NCBI GenBank assembly: GCA_000431515.1 | Contig: HF991297.1 | Span: forward strand, 1-15,797 | DNA from: Clostridium sp. CAG:632 | Lineage (GTDB): Bacteria; Bacillota; Clostridia; Lachnospirales; Lachnospiraceae | Direction: 5' to 3' | Length of the DNA stretch: 15,797 nucleotides | In this document: in pieces, positions 1 through 6,013 of the stretch | Numbering within the stretch: the first letter of the stretch is position 1 | Layout of the letters: every line of letters starts with the position of its first letter | The notes under the pieces: model-generated | Told to the model about the DNA's origin: nothing | Database searches by the model: none | The model's input: only the letters and a program-made list of their open reading frames with translations | Made by a program: the position numbers and the translations under genes

Positions 1-95
1 CGGGAGCGGTCCCGGAATAGAACCATCGCAGTGCAGGACGCGTCAGCGCTATAGAACAAATCAACGAAACATGTTGGCATGTACATATAATTTTG

Positions 96-124
96 TAGAC
101 ATTTGAGATGACAGATATTATACT
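96..124 (+). promoter_or_regulatory. Probable promoter of the FliD-like gene
   Basis: TAGACA (96-101) and TATACT (119-124) are separated by exactly 17 bases, a good match to the housekeeping sigma-A pattern. The expected transcription start is near 131, giving a short AT-rich leader before the strong ribosome binding site at 156-162. I looked for a flagellar sigma-28/sigma-D box (TAAA then GCCGATAA-like) and did not see one, so this FliD-like gene does not look like a member of a late flagellar regulon. Confidence 0.6.
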
Positions 125-169
125 GAAATTAATTATATTTACTATTAAATTGGGGAAGGAGGCATTTTT

Positions 170-1432
170 ATGGCAGCCATGAATATTTATAACTTTTATC
201 ATATGGCAGCTCCGAAAGTAGCGAATACAAAGTTCGACACTCATAAGAAGGAAGAGCTGCAGGCTATTTATCAGCATATGGTTCGTTACAACCAGAAGCA
301 GCCATTTTATAAGCTTTCCATCTCCTCTGAGACCCAGAATTATATCATCGGTATCAAGGAGGCTTCTCTGGAGTTAAAAACCAGTGCCGCTTTTCTGGAA
401 GAAGATACGGATAGCTCCAACCGGCCCATGACCGTTTATACCGATCAGCCGTCCAGTCTTTCTGTTCAGATGCTCGATTCTGCTTCTCCTGCTGCAGATA
501 TTGCAATTGAAGTTGATCAGATTGCTGCACCCCAGGAAAATACCGGCACTATGGTTTCTTCCTCCGGCACCGGAATCGAACCCGGCAAGCATTTCTTGAC
601 GATTGAAAGAAACGGTACCGAGTACCAGTTTGAGCTCAACACCAAGGCGGGAGAAACGAATCTGAGCATTCAAAGGCGTCTGGCAGATTCTATTAATCAT
701 AGCAATATCGGGGTTCAAGCTACAATTCTGGAGTCCGGCACCTCCAGCGCTCTGAATCTGACCTCTGCCGTTTCAGGAACCGGTTCTTCCGAGAATGGCT
801 TACAGTTTCTGGTCAAGGGCATTAGTGCGGCTTCCCTGTCCGATTATTTCGGATTGAATCATGTAACCACTATGCCCGCCAATGCAATATTCTCCTTAAA
901 CGGCATCAGGCAACAGGCCGCTTCCAATCAGATTTCCATTAACAATACTATCGGAATCGAACTGTTACGCCCTACAAAACAGACTGCCACAGTTCATGTA
1001 ACTCCCGACTCATCCAGTCTGTTAAATGATGTAGATGATTTTGTCGATTCTTATAATCTCCTGATGGATCTGGCACACCAGACCCAGAGCAATCCAAACG
1101 GTTCTAAAAAATTGCTTCGGGAATTATCTACCGTCACAAGACGTTTTCGGAATGAGTTGGAATCAACCGGTCTGACTCTGGATGACCGAGGTTATCTGAA
1201 AAAAGATGAAGCTCTTCTGACACAAAGTACAGAAAACGGACAGTTTCAGGAATTATTCCATCATCTGTCCGCATTCAAGCATGCCATTGACTCTGCCGCT
1301 TCCAGAGTCACAAGCAATCCTATGGAGTATGTGGATAAAACAATCATCTCTTACCCAAATACCAAACGCAATTTTCCAAATCCGTATATGCCATCTATTT
1401 ATAGTGGCATGCTTTATAACCGCTATTTATGA
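170..1432 (+). CDS. FliD-like (flagellar filament cap/hook-associated protein 2 related) protein
   Basis: This 420-residue protein resembles FliD-type filament capping proteins, which assemble outside the cell at the tip of the flagellum. What I see: an N-terminal stretch with a SVQMLDSASPAADIAIEV-type strand pattern like the FliD N-domain (about residues 95-120); a middle part alternating NTKAGETNLSIQRRLADSIN and GVQATILESGTSSALNLTS, typical of FliD domain repeats (about 160-205); and a FliD C-domain pattern with NAIFSLNGI, a SNQISINNTIGIELL strand, then DDFVDSYNLLM (about 235-305). There is no signal peptide, as expected for flagellar export. The start is set by AAGGAGG at 156-162, 7 bases before ATG; a second ATG three codons later is less well placed. 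It is on the short side for FliD, its first 75 residues look atypical, and it ends in a Tyr-rich tail (SIYSGMLYNRYL). No other flagellar gene is visible. Family assignment is by eye and the function could be non-flagellar. Confidence 0.6.
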   Translation: MAAMNIYNFYHMAAPKVANTKFDTHKKEELQAIYQHMVRYNQKQPFYKLSISSETQNYIIGIKEASLELKTSAAFLEEDTDSSNRPMTVYTDQPSSLSVQMLDSASPAADIAIEVDQIAAPQENTGTMVSSSGTGIEPGKHFLTIERNGTEYQFELNTKAGETNLSIQRRLADSINHSNIGVQATILESGTSSALNLTSAVSGTGSSENGLQFLVKGISAASLSDYFGLNHVTTMPANAIFSLNGIRQQAASNQISINNTIGIELLRPTKQTATVHVTPDSSSLLNDVDDFVDSYNLLMDLAHQTQSNPNGSKKLLRELSTVTRRFRNELESTGLTLDDRGYLKKDEALLTQSTENGQFQELFHHLSAFKHAIDSAASRVTSNPMEYVDKTIISYPNTKRNFPNPYMPSIYSGMLYNRYL

Positions 1433-1441
1433 TCAACTATC

Positions 1442-1834
1442 TCAAATCAGCTGAAGCTGCTGGAGCAACCCGTCAAACTGCACGATATCGATCGGTTTTG
1501 CCGTATAAGCCACACAGCCGAGTTCGAATGCTTTACTCACGTTCGTACTGGCATCCATTCCGGATGTCATGATCACTTTTACCTCCTGCTTCGGTGCAAA
1601 TCCCTGTTCCCGTTCAAAAGCCCGAATCGCCGCAACAGTCTCATAACCATCCATCTTAGGCATTACAATATCCATGCATATCAGATCAAACGGTTTATTG
1701 TCCAGTACCGCACATTTATACTTTTCAACTGCCTGCTCACCATCTTCTGCGGTCTGACAGCTGCCGTATTTGGAGAGAAATTTTGTCATGAATTTCCGAC
1801 TCACAAAATCATCTTCCACAATCAATATATTCAT
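1442..1834 (-). CDS. Stand-alone CheY-like response regulator receiver protein
   Basis: This is a 130-residue single receiver domain with no output domain. It carries the full phosphorylation site: acidic cluster E7-D8-D9, phosphoacceptor D55 in ICMDIVMP, the T90-S91 switch position and K113-P114 in AKPI. It would take phosphate from a histidine kinase and act by protein-protein contact, as CheY or Spo0F do. The AGGGGGT ribosome binding site (1841-1847) lies 6 bases upstream of ATG. It converges on the FliD-like gene with only 9 bases between the two stop codons, and no kinase gene is visible nearby. The partner and pathway are unknown. Similar single receivers also occur as pieces of hybrid phosphorelays, so a motility role should not be assumed from the neighbour alone. 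Confidence 0.85.
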   Translation of the reverse strand: MNILIVEDDFVSRKFMTKFLSKYGSCQTAEDGEQAVEKYKCAVLDNKPFDLICMDIVMPKMDGYETVAAIRAFEREQGFAPKQEVKVIMTSGMDASTNVSKAFELGCVAYTAKPIDIVQFDGLLQQLQLI

Positions 1835-1863
1835 TCAAAAACCCCCTAGTAATATCTGGATTT

Positions 1864-1892
1864 ATTTTACCACACCAGTCATAAAAAGTCTA
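1864..1892 (-). promoter_or_regulatory. Probable promoter of the receiver-domain gene
   Basis: On the minus strand TAGACT (1887-1892) is followed after 17 bases by TAAAAT (1864-1869). The predicted start is about 20-25 bases before the coding region, leaving a short leader with the AGGGGGT ribosome binding site. The -35 is the weaker element. Confidence 0.45.
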
Positions 1893-1951
1893 TGCTAACC
1901 ACTATGCTCGCCTAAATGTTATTTTGTTTTTATTAACTTTATGAAATAGCC

Positions 1952-1980
1952 TTGTGAATTCTGCATTTTTCCTCTATAAT
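1952..1980 (+). promoter_or_regulatory. Probable promoter of the glycosyltransferase gene
   Basis: TTGTGA (1952-1957), 17 bases, then TATAAT (1975-1980). The predicted start is near 1987, giving an AT-rich leader of roughly 78 bases before ATG at 2065. The region 1835-2064 thus holds two divergent promoters whose elements are about 60 bases apart and do not overlap. Confidence 0.6.
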
Positions 1981-2064
1981 ATCTCATATAATATATTGTA
2001 AATATATGGATATCATACTTATATACGATCCTGTATTTTATCCGTATTACCGGGAGTTTTTGCC

Positions 2065-2802
2065 ATGAAAAAACGTCGTAATATGCTGTCTGTGATTATG
2101 CCGGCATATAATGAAGAGAACTGCATATATCAGAACTTATTAACTACCAGCCGGAGCATCCGGCAATTCCATCCCGATTATGAGATCATAGTCGTAAATG
2201 ATGGAAGCTCTGACCATACATTAGAAGAAGCTTTACGTGCCAGGGATGAGGATTCTCATATCAAAGTTGCCACTTATCATGTTAATCGCGGAAAAGGCGG
2301 TGCCATCTGTGAGGGAATTTCCAGAGCATCCGGTGAATATATCGCTTTTCTGGATGCCGATCTGGATCTGGACCCGGAACACCTTCATGCTTTTTTAGAT
2401 ACCATGCTGGACGAGGATGCCCACATCGTGATCGGTTCCAAGCTTCACCGGGATTCCCGGTTAAATTACCCGCTTAAGCGTAAGATTATGAGTTATGGCT
2501 ATTATATGATCCTTCGCATTTTATTCCATCTGGATATCAAGGATACTCAGACCGGAGTCAAGCTTTTCCGTGCTGAGGTCATAAAACCGATCGCACAGGA
2601 ATTAACCACTACGGGATATGCATTTGATATTGAGATTCTGGCACGGGCAAGCCGCATGGGATGCCGCATTGTTGAGATGCCGGTTACCGTAGATTATAAG
2701 CGAGGTCTGGAAAACGGTACGACCCGCATACGATTAAAAGATATTTTTGTGATGTTTTTCGATACATTAAAAATCTTCCGGGACATCAGGTTTCGCTCCT
2801 GA
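2065..2802 (+). CDS. Family 2 glycosyltransferase (polyprenyl-phosphate mannosyl/glucosyltransferase-like)
   Basis: This is a 245-residue cytoplasmic GT-A fold transferase of the DPM1/dolichyl-phosphate sugar synthase type. Such enzymes move a sugar from a nucleotide sugar to a polyprenyl phosphate at the membrane for envelope glycan synthesis. Visible family motifs: SVIMPAYNEE near the N-terminus, VVNDGSSD (43-50), the NRGKGGA loop (74-80), the metal-binding FLDADLD (95-101, DxD at 97-99), and KDTQTGVKLF (159-168), the acceptor-side signature of this subfamily. There is no C-terminal transmembrane domain, so it is the short catalytic-only form; it probably works with a separate membrane partner not seen here. 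The CGGGAG ribosome binding site at 2051-2056 lies 8 bases before ATG and supports this start. The last 28 coding bases form the 5' arm and loop of the downstream terminator. The sugar and acceptor cannot be read from sequence. Confidence 0.85.
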   Translation: MKKRRNMLSVIMPAYNEENCIYQNLLTTSRSIRQFHPDYEIIVVNDGSSDHTLEEALRARDEDSHIKVATYHVNRGKGGAICEGISRASGEYIAFLDADLDLDPEHLHAFLDTMLDEDAHIVIGSKLHRDSRLNYPLKRKIMSYGYYMILRILFHLDIKDTQTGVKLFRAEVIKPIAQELTTTGYAFDIEILARASRMGCRIVEMPVTVDYKRGLENGTTRIRLKDIFVMFFDTLKIFRDIRFRS

Positions 2803-2816
2803 GCCCGGAAGTTTTT
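2775..2816. terminator. Bidirectional intrinsic terminator overlapping the glycosyltransferase stop
   Basis: CTTCCGGG (2775-2782) pairs with CCCGGAAG (2804-2811), with an inner TCAGG/CCTGA stem. On the plus strand it is followed by TTTTT (2812-2816). On the minus strand the same hairpin is followed by ATTTTTAA, so it can also end the minus-strand cluster whose last gene (YqeY) stops at 2821. The plus-strand stop codon TGA (2800-2802) is inside the hairpin. Confidence 0.85.
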
Positions 2817-2820
2817 CTAT

Positions 2821-3258
2821 CTACTGACAGAGCTTAGCAACCACCTGATTGATCACTTTGCCATCTGCCTTGCCTTTTAATTCCGGCATAACCGTCTTCA
2901 TGATCTGGCCTTTGTTCTTTGTTGCCAGAACCTCTGCAAACTTCTCTGCCAGAAATGTCTCTACTTCTTCTGCAGACATCATAGCCGGTGCATATGCCTG
3001 ATATAATTCATATCGCTTCTGATACTGTTCCAACAGATCTGTTCTATCCGCCGGACAGGTATCGATCTGTTCCTTTACGCTTTTTAACTCCTTCAGGATT
3101 GCCTGATTCACCATATCCTCCGAAATATCCTCTCTGCAGCCTGCATCAATACCTGCCTTTTTCACTGCGGATACCAATGTTGCAATACTGTCCTTTTTTT
3201 CCTTGTCTTTTGCCTTCATTGCGGCAATCATATCTTTTTGTAATGTCTCCAGTTTCAT
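2821..3258 (-). CDS. yqeY: GatB/YqeY domain protein
   Basis: This is a 145-residue helical protein of the YqeY family, related to the C-terminal tail domain of the GatB subunit of tRNA-dependent amidotransferase. Its physiological role is not established. Family features seen: N-terminal LQKDMIAAMKAKDKEKKDS, the LKSVKEQID helix, the EQYQKRYELYQAYAP segment, and a C-terminal NKGQIMKTVMPELKGKADG motif that closely follows GatB tails. Length is normal. It starts 4 bases after the trxB stop codon, and its ribosome binding site (GGAAGG) lies within the last codons of trxB, so the two are almost certainly translated from one message. It is the last gene before the bidirectional terminator. Confidence 0.9.
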   Translation of the reverse strand: MKLETLQKDMIAAMKAKDKEKKDSIATLVSAVKKAGIDAGCREDISEDMVNQAILKELKSVKEQIDTCPADRTDLLEQYQKRYELYQAYAPAMMSAEEVETFLAEKFAEVLATKNKGQIMKTVMPELKGKADGKVINQVVAKLCQ

Positions 3259-3262
3259 CCCG

Positions 3263-4297
3263 TTACCTTCCCTTCTGCTTGGTATTTATATATATTCTTG
3301 CTGCCCGTGCTGCGATCGTGCCATCAGCTACCGCTGTCGTCAGCTGCCTTACCTGTTTCGTTCTGCAGTCACCTGCCGCAAAAATCCCCGGTGCATTTGT
3401 CTTGCAATCTTCATCTGCCATGATATATCCCTGCGGATCCAGCTGAACAACGGAACGAAATGCTTTATTGGCCGGTTCCTGTCCGATTGCTACAAACAGA
3501 CCATCCACCTGCAGTTCCCAATCTGCTCCGGTCAAAGCATCACGAAGTTTCAATGCTTCCAGTCTTTCATCTCCTTCAAGTCCGGTGAGAATCGTATTAA
3601 CTCTCATCTCAACATTATCCTTTGCCTTTAACCGTTTCTCGGTATCAAGATCTCCTCGAAACACACGGCTTCTATGAATTACATATACCTTCTTACAGGT
3701 TTGAGCCAGATATTCAGCATCTGCCAATGCTGTATTTCCACCACCGATCACAGCAACCGTCCGATCCTTATAAAAAGCGCCATCACAGGTTGCGCAATAG
3801 GAAATTCCCTTTCCCAGCCAGTTCTCTTCTCCCGGTATCTCTAATTTACGTTTCTTTACGCCGGTTGCCAGAATTACAGTCCGGGTCTTGTAATCCCCTG
3901 CCGTTGTCTTCACTTCCCAGCCCTCTTTTAATTCCCTATTCGAATCCGAATAGATTGGATCAAACTGAATAGAACGGGTAACACCATCTTCAAACTGAAT
4001 CTGCTTTACCGGTGGTATTATTTTTTCTGCCGTGATCCGAATCAGACTTGTCACTGTAGCTGTCACAAGCTCTGCGCCCAATCCTGTCGCTTGTTCATAC
4101 AGGTTGTTTGCAAACTGATATCCGGATATTTTCATAATCCCCGGATAATTTTCTACCGATTGCGCATTTACAATCTGTCCACCATAAATTCCCTCTTCTA
4201 TCATCAACACCTTAAGGCCGGCACGTCTGCCATAAATCGCCGCTGTTAATCCTGCTGTCCCTGCACCTACAATTACTACATCATAAATCTCTGTCAT
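3263..4297 (-). CDS. trxB: Thioredoxin reductase
   Basis: This is a flavoprotein that passes electrons from NAD(P)H through FAD and a redox disulfide to thioredoxin. With the start used here it has 344 residues: GAGTAG at 11-16 (FAD), redox-active C168-A-T-C171, GGGNTA at 185-190 (pyridine nucleotide fold), and FAAGDCR near 306-312 (second FAD motif). The open frame extends upstream to 4378, but that extension overlaps the thioredoxin stop and lacks a FAD fold. The chosen ATG has GAGG (4305-4308) 7 bases upstream and begins directly with MTEIYDVVIVGAG. Two oddities: about 30-35 extra residues between roughly 91 and 126, before the usual VILATG strand, and HRSRVFRG where NADPH-type enzymes usually have HRRxxFR. 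Cofactor preference is therefore open. It lies 70 bases downstream of trxA and 4 bases upstream of yqeY. Confidence 0.9.
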   Translation of the reverse strand: MTEIYDVVIVGAGTAGLTAAIYGRRAGLKVLMIEEGIYGGQIVNAQSVENYPGIMKISGYQFANNLYEQATGLGAELVTATVTSLIRITAEKIIPPVKQIQFEDGVTRSIQFDPIYSDSNRELKEGWEVKTTAGDYKTRTVILATGVKKRKLEIPGEENWLGKGISYCATCDGAFYKDRTVAVIGGGNTALADAEYLAQTCKKVYVIHRSRVFRGDLDTEKRLKAKDNVEMRVNTILTGLEGDERLEALKLRDALTGADWELQVDGLFVAIGQEPANKAFRSVVQLDPQGYIMADEDCKTNAPGIFAAGDCRTKQVRQLTTAVADGTIAARAARIYINTKQKGR

Positions 4298-4367
4298 TTT
4301 TCTACCTCGCATTCCCTCTCTTATCGGTCTCGTATTTCTGTCATTTTCCTCTTCGGAATATCTTTCA

Positions 4368-4679
4368 TCAGTTCTCAATAAACTGTCTGATTGCTGTCTT
4401 CGGGAGTGCTCCTACTTGTCTTTTGACTTCTTTTCCGGCCGCGAATACTATCAATGTCGGAATAGATTCTACCTTATATTTTCCGGCCAGTTCCAGTTCG
4501 TCATCCACATTTACTTTTACAAACTTTATCTCCGGCATTTCCTCTGAAAGCTGCTCGATCAGCGGTCCGATCATCTGACATGGTCCACACCAGCCCGCCC
4601 AGAAATCCACAACGACCTTTTTCTCTGTCTGTAAAACTTCTGTTTCAAAATTATCGGTTCCTATCTGTTTTACTGCCAT
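4368..4679 (-). CDS. trxA: Thioredoxin
   Basis: This 103-residue cytoplasmic disulfide reductase has the canonical active site W30-C-G-P-C34 (preceded by DFWAG) and the cis-proline P74 in ESIPTLIVF. Length is normal for thioredoxin. The AAGGGAG ribosome binding site lies 6 bases before ATG. It is 38 bases downstream of the plsR-like stop, with no hairpin terminator in the gap and no convincing promoter, so it is probably co-transcribed with the cluster upstream. Its reductase is the next gene. Whether it serves the reductive lipid enzymes upstream or general thiol balance cannot be told from sequence. Confidence 0.95.
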   Translation of the reverse strand: MAVKQIGTDNFETEVLQTEKKVVVDFWAGWCGPCQMIGPLIEQLSEEMPEIKFVKVNVDDELELAGKYKVESIPTLIVFAAGKEVKRQVGALPKTAIRQFIEN

Positions 4680-4717
4680 GGCATTCTCCCTTCTTTTTCT
4701 TTAGTATCTGACTTCAT

Positions 4718-6013
4718 TTATGATTCTATTCCTTTTTCTTCATTTTGGCTATCTAGATGTTCTCTTGCAACTGCCAGCATGAGTTTTATCCGATTTTCTT
4801 GATTAACTTTTGTTGCACCCGGATCATACTCGATATCTACCGCATTGATCGCAGGATTGATCCGCCGTACCTTATTCAACATACCTTTTACCGAAACATG
4901 ACATGGCAGACACCCAAACGGCTGGACACATACGATATTTTCATAGCCATGATCTGCCAGCTCCAGCATTTCTGCTGCCAGATACCAGCCCTCGCCCATA
5001 CTGTTTCCGATATCTGCTACCCCCTTTGCCCGTTCCTTTAAGGTGTTCACCCGCTCCGGTGCTGTGAAGCAGTCAAATGCCTCTATGTTCCGGATCAGCA
5101 GATCTTCTACCTTAAACAGGAACTTCATGACAACCGTCATGATCAGCTTCTTAAATGGTTTGCCTCCATATGCCCGCAGATCCTCCATCGCACCATTGGT
5201 CTTATATACACCAAAGCCCAGCATACTCGGCATAAATACCTCACAATCCTGTTCTGCCAGAAACTCCTCCAGATGATTATTACCCGGCACGGAATATTTT
5301 AAGAACAGCTCTCCTACGATTGCCACCTTCACCTTCGGCACCTTCCGGATCGGAATCCCGGCGAAGTCCGCTCCGATCCCCTGCAGATTTTTCTCAATCT
5401 TCGACGGCATAAAGCCCCGTCCCTTCTGAAATTCTGCAGTCAGCTTCGCTATCCAGAAATCCACCATACGATCGGTTGCTCCCGGTTCGATTTCATACGG
5501 CCGTATCTGATTACTGACGATCATCAGCATATCTCCGTAAATCATACCGGCAAGAGCCATCAGCAGAGTTCGCGGTGTCAGATTAATCCCGCTATTTAAT
5601 TCCAGCCCCCAGATATTGGCGGATATAAACGGCACATTGGGATACCCTGCCTTTTCAAATGCTTTCCGCATCAGATGAATGTAATTGGAATCCCGGCATC
5701 CGCCACCGGACTGCGTGATCACCATTGCGACCTTATCCGGATCATATTCACCGCTCTCCATTGCCGTCAGCATCTGTCCTGTGATCAGGAGTGCCGGATA
5801 GCAGATATCATTATGTACATATTTCAGACCCTTCTGTAAAACATCCGGACCTTCTGCGCCCATCAATGCAATATGGAAGCCCTGTCTGGAAAGGATCGGT
5901 TCGATCAGCCGAAAATGAAGCGGTGCCATTTCCGGAATCAGGATTGTATAATCCTTTTTCATTTTCAGAGTAAATTTAACTCTTCCTTTGTAATGCGTAT
6001 CCTTCTGCTTCAT
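4718..6013 (-). CDS. plsR: PlsR-like reductase component (2-hydroxyacyl-CoA dehydratase/benzoyl-CoA reductase-related, COG3581 type)
   Basis: This 431-residue protein is related to the iron-sulfur reductase components of the benzoyl-CoA reductase/2-hydroxyacyl-CoA dehydratase superfamily. In C. perfringens a two-gene plsA-plsR operon makes plasmalogens anaerobically by reducing a phospholipid ester to a vinyl ether, and this gene matches the second partner by size, order and family. Candidate cluster-ligand cysteines: C71 in HNDICYPA, C106 in QSGGGCRDSN, C362, and C368-x2-C371 in QPFGCLPCHVSVKG. A possible nucleotide-fold part is EGPDVLQKGL to CYPALL. ATG overlaps the plsA stop by 4 bases (ATGA), a classic coupling arrangement. 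In other Firmicutes the two halves are fused in one chain of about 1,400 residues. The alternative is another uncharacterised activase-linked reductase acting on a different acyl substrate. Confidence 0.72.
   Translation of the reverse strand: MKQKDTHYKGRVKFTLKMKKDYTILIPEMAPLHFRLIEPILSRQGFHIALMGAEGPDVLQKGLKYVHNDICYPALLITGQMLTAMESGEYDPDKVAMVITQSGGGCRDSNYIHLMRKAFEKAGYPNVPFISANIWGLELNSGINLTPRTLLMALAGMIYGDMLMIVSNQIRPYEIEPGATDRMVDFWIAKLTAEFQKGRGFMPSKIEKNLQGIGADFAGIPIRKVPKVKVAIVGELFLKYSVPGNNHLEEFLAEQDCEVFMPSMLGFGVYKTNGAMEDLRAYGGKPFKKLIMTVVMKFLFKVEDLLIRNIEAFDCFTAPERVNTLKERAKGVADIGNSMGEGWYLAAEMLELADHGYENIVCVQPFGCLPCHVSVKGMLNKVRRINPAINAVDIEYDPGATKVNQENRIKLMLAVAREHLDSQNEEKGIES

Noticed and set aside
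1..54. GC-richer stretch open in plus frame 1, ending in TAG at 52-54, possibly the tail of an upstream gene.
   Set aside because: Only 17 codons are visible, two other frames are also largely open, and the residues match nothing I recognise.
1401..1426. ATAGTGG/CCGCTAT hairpin at the end of the FliD-like gene as a terminator.
   Set aside because: The stem is short with a wobble pair, and no T run follows on either strand.
3203..3631. Cysteine-rich plus-strand frame of 142 codons opposite trxB/yqeY.
   Set aside because: It is antisense to two confident genes and spans their junction; the cysteines come from the reverse complement of Ala/Ala-rich codons.
4298..4378. N-terminal extension of TrxB by 27 residues.
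   Set aside because: It overlaps the thioredoxin stop, is charged and unlike TrxB, and a well-spaced GAGG favours the ATG at 4297.
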